Assembly (NCBI GenBank): GCA_003519585.1
Contig: DOWL01000118.1
Coordinates: forward strand, 1-15,510
From: Nocardioides sp.
GTDB taxonomy: Bacteria > Actinomycetota > Actinomycetes > Propionibacteriales > Nocardioidaceae
Reading direction: 5' to 3'
Length of the DNA: 15,510 nucleotides
In this document: piece by piece, positions 13,689 through 15,510 of the stretch
How positions within the stretch are numbered: position 1 is the first letter of the stretch
How the letters are laid out: the number at the start of each line of letters is the position of its first letter
Translations under genes and position numbers: made by a program
Notes under the pieces: generated by a model
Seen by the model: only the letters and a program-made list of their open reading frames with translations
Told to the model about the DNA's origin: nothing
The model's database searches: none

Positions 13689-13735
13689 ACCCTACCGGAG
13701 TCGAGTCGGCGACTCCGAATCGCGTCCTCTACCCT
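13689..13735. promoter_or_regulatory. Divergent tRNA promoters with a central palindrome
   Basis: The gap between tRNA-Phe and tRNA-Glu holds a minus-strand TAGGGT (13694-13689), 11 bases before tRNA-Phe, and a plus-strand TACCCT (13730-13735), 13 bases before tRNA-Glu. Both fit the TANNNT -10 pattern. Between them is a perfect 8-bp inverted repeat, CGGAGTCG (13696-13703) and CGACTCCG (13710-13717), overlapping both presumed -35 zones. Confidence 0.5.
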
Positions 13736-13748
13736 GTTCACGCACCTG

Positions 13749-13824
13749 GCCCCCATCGTCTAGCGGCCCAGGACCCCGCCCTTTCACGGCGGTAGCACGG
13801 GTTCGAATCCCGTTGGGGGTGCCA
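13749..13824 (+). tRNA. tRNA-Glu(UUC) with encoded CCA
   Basis: The acceptor GCCCCCA (13749-13755) pairs with TGGGGGT (13814-13820), with a G-T closing pair, followed by discriminator G at 13821 and encoded CCA at 13822-13824. The D-arm is GTCTAGCGGCCCAGGAC, the anticodon stem CCGCC/GGCGG has loop CTTTCAC and anticodon TTC, and the T-arm is CGGGTTCGAATCCCG. The last A of CCA is also the first base of the downstream antitoxin ATG. Confidence 0.95.
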
Positions 13825-14051
13825 TGAAGCTCAACAGCAAGGGTCAGGTCACCATCCCTGCGGCGCTGCGTCGTCGGCACGGTCTCGTTCCGGGCGACGA
13901 GGTCCAGGTCGTCGACGCCGGCGACACGCTGCGCATCGTTCGGGTGTGCGGTGCTCCGACTAGCGGCCAGGAGGTGGTTGCTCAGATGAAAAGGACGGCA
14001 ACCACCACGCGGACGACTGACGAGCTGATGGAGTTGCTGCGCGGTGAGTAG
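13824..14051 (+). CDS. AbrB/SpoVT-type antitoxin (swapped-hairpin DNA-binding protein), apparently orphan
   Basis: This 75-residue protein begins MKLNSKGQVTIPAALRRRHG, the classic AbrB/MazE-like swapped-hairpin N-terminus, then LVPGDEVQVVDAGDTLRIVRV. It has a short C-terminal tail ending TTDELMELLRGE that in such antitoxins wraps the partner toxin. The ATG at 13824 is fixed by the conserved N-terminus, and its A is the final A of the tRNA-Glu CCA. The only ribosome-binding-like sequence, GGGGG at 13815-13819, is the 3' strand of the tRNA acceptor stem. No toxin gene follows. A GTG overlapping the stop opens a frame that ends after eight codons, and tRNA-Asp starts 79 bases on. It is probably the surviving half of a VapBC-type pair and could act as a free DNA-binding protein. 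Confidence 0.85.
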   Translation: MKLNSKGQVTIPAALRRRHGLVPGDEVQVVDAGDTLRIVRVCGAPTSGQEVVAQMKRTATTTRTTDELMELLRGE

Positions 14052-14070
14052 TTCGCCGTCGCGATTGTGA
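14044..14070 (+). pseudogene. Possible stub of a lost toxin gene
   Basis: GTG at 14044 overlaps the antitoxin stop in the way vapC starts overlap vapB, but the frame closes at TGA 14068-14070 after eight codons (MSSSPSRL). No PIN-domain sequence follows in any frame before tRNA-Asp. It is only a suggestion that a toxin gene was deleted here. Confidence 0.25.
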
Positions 14071-14095
14071 GCGGCGACGTCCGGTGCGTTAGAGT
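14065..14095 (+). promoter_or_regulatory. Candidate promoter of tRNA-Asp
   Basis: TTGTGA (14065-14070) and TAGAGT (14090-14095) are separated by 19 bases and lie 35 bases before tRNA-Asp. The -10 fits TANNNT and the -35 matches four of six bases of TTGACA. tRNA-Asp may therefore be transcribed independently of tRNA-Glu. Confidence 0.45.
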
Positions 14096-14130
14096 CACAC
14101 CGCTTCACGGCCGCTGGTCAGAAGCAACCT

Positions 14131-14204
14131 GGCCCCGTAGCGCAGTTGGTTAGCGCGCCGCCCTGTCACGGCGGAGGCCGCGGGTTCGAGTCCCGTCGGG
14201 GTCG
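14131..14204 (+). tRNA. tRNA-Asp(GUC)
   Basis: The 74-base cloverleaf begins GGCCCCG (14131-14137), pairing with CGGGGTC (14197-14203) and followed by discriminator G. It has the D-arm TAGCGCAGTTGGTTAGCGC, the anticodon stem CCGCC/GGCGG with loop CTGTCAC and anticodon GTC, and the T-arm CGGGTTCGAGTCCCG. CCA is not encoded. A hairpin terminator follows 6 bases later. Confidence 0.96.
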
Positions 14205-14210
14205 CTGACA

Positions 14211-14240
14211 CAGCCCTCAGCCGGCTTCGGGTGAGGGCTG
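14211..14240 (+). terminator. Terminator hairpin of tRNA-Asp
   Basis: CAGCCCTCA (14211-14219) and TGAGGGCTG (14232-14240) are a perfect 9-bp stem, with a short CCG/CGG helix inside the loop. It begins 6 bases after the tRNA-Asp 3' end and is followed by TTCGCATGT. Confidence 0.75.
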
Positions 14241-14291
14241 TTCGCATGTCCTGCCGCCGCTGTGTGTAGCCTCGTGTGTAAGGAGGCGCAC

Positions 14292-14519
14292 ATGGCTACC
14301 AACCTCGCGATCGATCCCGAGCTGCTCGAACACGCGCTCGCGGTCAGCGGCGTGCGAACGAAGAAAGAGGCGGTCACCATCGCATTGGAAGAGTTCATCG
14401 CTCGTCGTGAGCAGCGGCAGCTTCTTGACCTCTTCGGAACGTTGGAGTGGGACGAGGGCTACGACTACAAACAGGCGCGCCTTGCCCGCGACCGCAAGCT
14501 GAGTTCGACCGACGGATGA
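14292..14519 (+). CDS. vapB: VapB-type antitoxin
   Basis: This is the antitoxin of a type II pair, 75 residues. MATNLAIDPELLEHALAVSG, TKKEAVTIALEEFIARREQRQLLDLFG and a C-terminal LEWDEGYDYKQAR match the VapB family. In that family an N-terminal ribbon-helix-helix-like part binds the operator and the acidic, aromatic tail (WDEGYDYK) occupies the toxin active site. An in-frame GTG at 14262 exists, but ATG 14292 is preferred because a near-perfect AAGGAGG sits 5 bases before it. The stop overlaps the vapC start (ATGA at 14516-14519), giving translational coupling as is usual for these pairs. The complex probably represses its own promoter in the short region after the tRNA-Asp terminator. Confidence 0.92.
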   Translation: MATNLAIDPELLEHALAVSGVRTKKEAVTIALEEFIARREQRQLLDLFGTLEWDEGYDYKQARLARDRKLSSTDG

Positions 14520-14941
14520 CGCTCCTGGTGGACACGAGCGTGTGGTCACTAGCGTTCCGTCGAGACCGGCCGCCAGACGTGCCCGAGGTTGCGAGACTCG
14601 CCGCGGCGCTCTCGGGTGACGAAGACGTGGTTGCTACCGGCATCATCCAGCTCGAACTCCTTCAGGGGTTCGTACCCAGCCGCGTCCAGGAGATGCTCGA
14701 GGAGCGGTTCCGAGTTATGCGCCTGGTGGAGCCGACGCGTGATGACTACCTCGCCGCGGCGCGGCTGGGGCGTACCTGCCGTCAGTCGGGAGTCCAGCTA
14801 GGTGTGATCGACTCGCTGATCGCGCAGTTGGCCATTGCGCACGAGCTCACGCTGCTGACCACCGACCGGGACTTCACTCATGCTGCAACGCTCATCCCGT
14901 TGACATTGTGGGTCGCGCCGCCGAGCTTCTCCAGGAAGTGA
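14516..14941 (+). CDS. vapC: VapC-type PIN-domain ribonuclease toxin
   Basis: This is a PIN-domain RNase that cleaves RNA (tRNA or rRNA in studied cases) when not held by VapB. The 141-residue protein keeps all four acidic positions: Asp6 in LLVDTSVWS, Glu47 in IIQLELLQGF, Asp99 in GVIDSLIAQLA and Asp117 in LLTTDRDF. It is full length and looks intact. The start is fixed by the ATGA overlap with vapB. The pair sits directly downstream of three tRNA genes, a common place for inserted DNA. The zincin gene begins 3 bases after its stop, so it may be read through from the vapB promoter. Confidence 0.93.
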   Translation: MTLLVDTSVWSLAFRRDRPPDVPEVARLAAALSGDEDVVATGIIQLELLQGFVPSRVQEMLEERFRVMRLVEPTRDDYLAAARLGRTCRQSGVQLGVIDSLIAQLAIAHELTLLTTDRDFTHAATLIPLTLWVAPPSFSRK

Positions 14942-14944
14942 CCT

Positions 14945-15301
14945 GTGCCGATCGATATGGACCCCGAGCGGTTCGACGCGCTGGTTGACCAGGCGCTGGA
15001 CGGGATCCCGGACGAGTTGGCCCGGCTGGTGCACAACGTCGTGGTGCTGGTCGAGGACGAGCCTCCCGAGGGCGAGCCTGACGACCTGCTGGGTCTCTAC
15101 GAGGGCGTCGCCCTCACCGAACGGGACAGCCAGCTCGCCATGCACGGGCCCGACCGGATCTTCATCTTCCGAGGGCCGCTGCTCGACTTCTGCGATAGCG
15201 AGGCGCAACTGATCGAGGAGGTGCGGATCACCGTCGTGCACGAGGTCGCGCACCACTTCGGCATCGACGACCGCCGGCTGCACGACCTCGGCTACGCCTG
15301 A
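14945..15301 (+). CDS. Minimal-zincin metallopeptidase-family protein
   Basis: This is a small predicted zinc protein of the DUF1025/zincin-like family, 118 residues. It begins with a helical MDPERFDALVDQALDGIPDELAR segment, then VVVLVEDEPPEGEPDDLLGLYEGVALTER and an IFRGPLLDFC stretch. The zinc motif is VVHEVAHHFGIDD (97-109), with His99, Glu100 and His103 as HExxH and Asp108 as the likely third ligand in HExxHxxGxxD. Proteolytic activity has not been widely shown for this family, and its role is unclear. GTG 14945 has AGGAA 7 bases upstream; ATG 14957 is an alternative. It follows vapC after 3 bases, probably in the same transcript, although the gene is widespread in actinobacteria without vapBC. 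Confidence 0.88.
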   Translation: MPIDMDPERFDALVDQALDGIPDELARLVHNVVVLVEDEPPEGEPDDLLGLYEGVALTERDSQLAMHGPDRIFIFRGPLLDFCDSEAQLIEEVRITVVHEVAHHFGIDDRRLHDLGYA

Positions 15302-15335
15302 TCGGGGGCGGGACTACTGAGCCGATGGCCCGTCG

Positions 15336-15510
15336 TCACTTCTGAGCGACGTGGGTCACCTTGGCCGTCAGTCTGGGCGAACAGGTGGGCGTGCTGGCGA
15401 ACTCCTTGTTCTGGTAGCGCACCTGGTTGTCCTTGATCTCGAAGGTGTTGACGATCGGGTCGGTGCCACCGGTGACCTCGTAGGTGACCTCGTAGGAGCC
15501 GACGACGTTG
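15336..15510 (-). CDS. 3' end of an unidentified gene (runs off the window)
   Basis: The minus-strand frame is open from the right edge to a TGA at 15336-15338, giving the last 57 residues of a protein. They include SYEVTYEVTGG, DPIVNTFEIKDNQVRYQNKEF and a single Cys in TPTCSPRLTAKVTHVAQK at the end. The alternating beta-strand pattern and Thr/Val content suggest an exported beta-sandwich or lipoprotein-like domain, but the N-terminus is not visible. It converges on the zincin gene with a 34-base gap. I do not recognise a family. Confidence 0.6.
   Translation of the reverse strand, partial: NVVGSYEVTYEVTGGTDPIVNTFEIKDNQVRYQNKEFASTPTCSPRLTAKVTHVAQK

Noticed and set aside
13428..13763. Open frame with GRTADLPLFRRTLVPTELPARA-like translation
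   Set aside because: It runs antisense through tRNA-Phe; this is the well-known spurious translation of that tRNA, not a gene. The preceding TTQVDQNCHQNS stretch faintly recalls tails of tyrosine integrases, but it is too short to support.

Overview
The window is very GC-rich, densely coding DNA with many ATGA/GTGA gene overlaps, TANNNT-type -10 boxes, a mycofactocin-type short-chain dehydrogenase and actinobacterial tRNA sequences. It is most likely the chromosome or a large replicon of an aerobic actinobacterium. The mycofactocin-type enzyme fits groups such as Nocardioidaceae, Pseudonocardiaceae or Mycobacteriales, but I cannot place it more closely.

Region A (1-6994) is one six-gene, translationally coupled plus-strand operon. 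A PucR/CdaR-type regulator leads into phosphosulfolactate synthase (ComA family), a cysteine-containing protein I cannot name with certainty, an adenylosuccinate-lyase-like member of the aspartase/fumarase superfamily, a PLP enzyme of the D-cysteine desulfhydrase/ACC deaminase fold, and an argininosuccinate-lyase-like aspartase/fumarase member. ComA plus two aspartase/fumarase proteins plus one desulfhydrase-like PLP protein is the gene set described for bacterial coenzyme M (CoM) synthesis in Xanthobacter autotrophicus Py2 (XcbB1, C1, D1, E1). I therefore read this as a bacterial CoM biosynthesis operon. Three of its enzymes show substitutions at family active-site positions, and the fifth protein has five cysteines in its C-terminal part.

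Region B (7007-13051) looks catabolic. It holds a small membrane protein (minus strand), a subfamily-I-like haloalkane dehalogenase, an LldD2-like FMN-dependent 2-hydroxyacid dehydrogenase six bases behind it, a roughly 10-helix membrane protein of unknown function, a mycofactocin-coupled SDR, and a convergent zinc-free quinone-oxidoreductase-type MDR enzyme. No alkene monooxygenase, epoxyalkane:CoM transferase or 2-ketopropyl-CoM carboxylase lies in the window, so the consumer of CoM is not visible. A halogenated or short-chain hydrocarbon route is a reasonable guess only.

Region C (13052-14290) is a boundary zone. It contains a short fossil of a MaoC-type hydratase C-terminus, a hairpin terminator, tRNA-Phe (minus), tRNA-Glu (plus) and tRNA-Asp (plus). 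An orphan AbrB-type antitoxin gene sits between tRNA-Glu and tRNA-Asp, and its ATG shares its A with the encoded CCA end of tRNA-Glu.

Region D (14292-15510) has a VapB-VapC toxin-antitoxin pair, a minimal-zincin metalloprotease gene 3 bases downstream, and the 3' end of a minus-strand gene running off the window.
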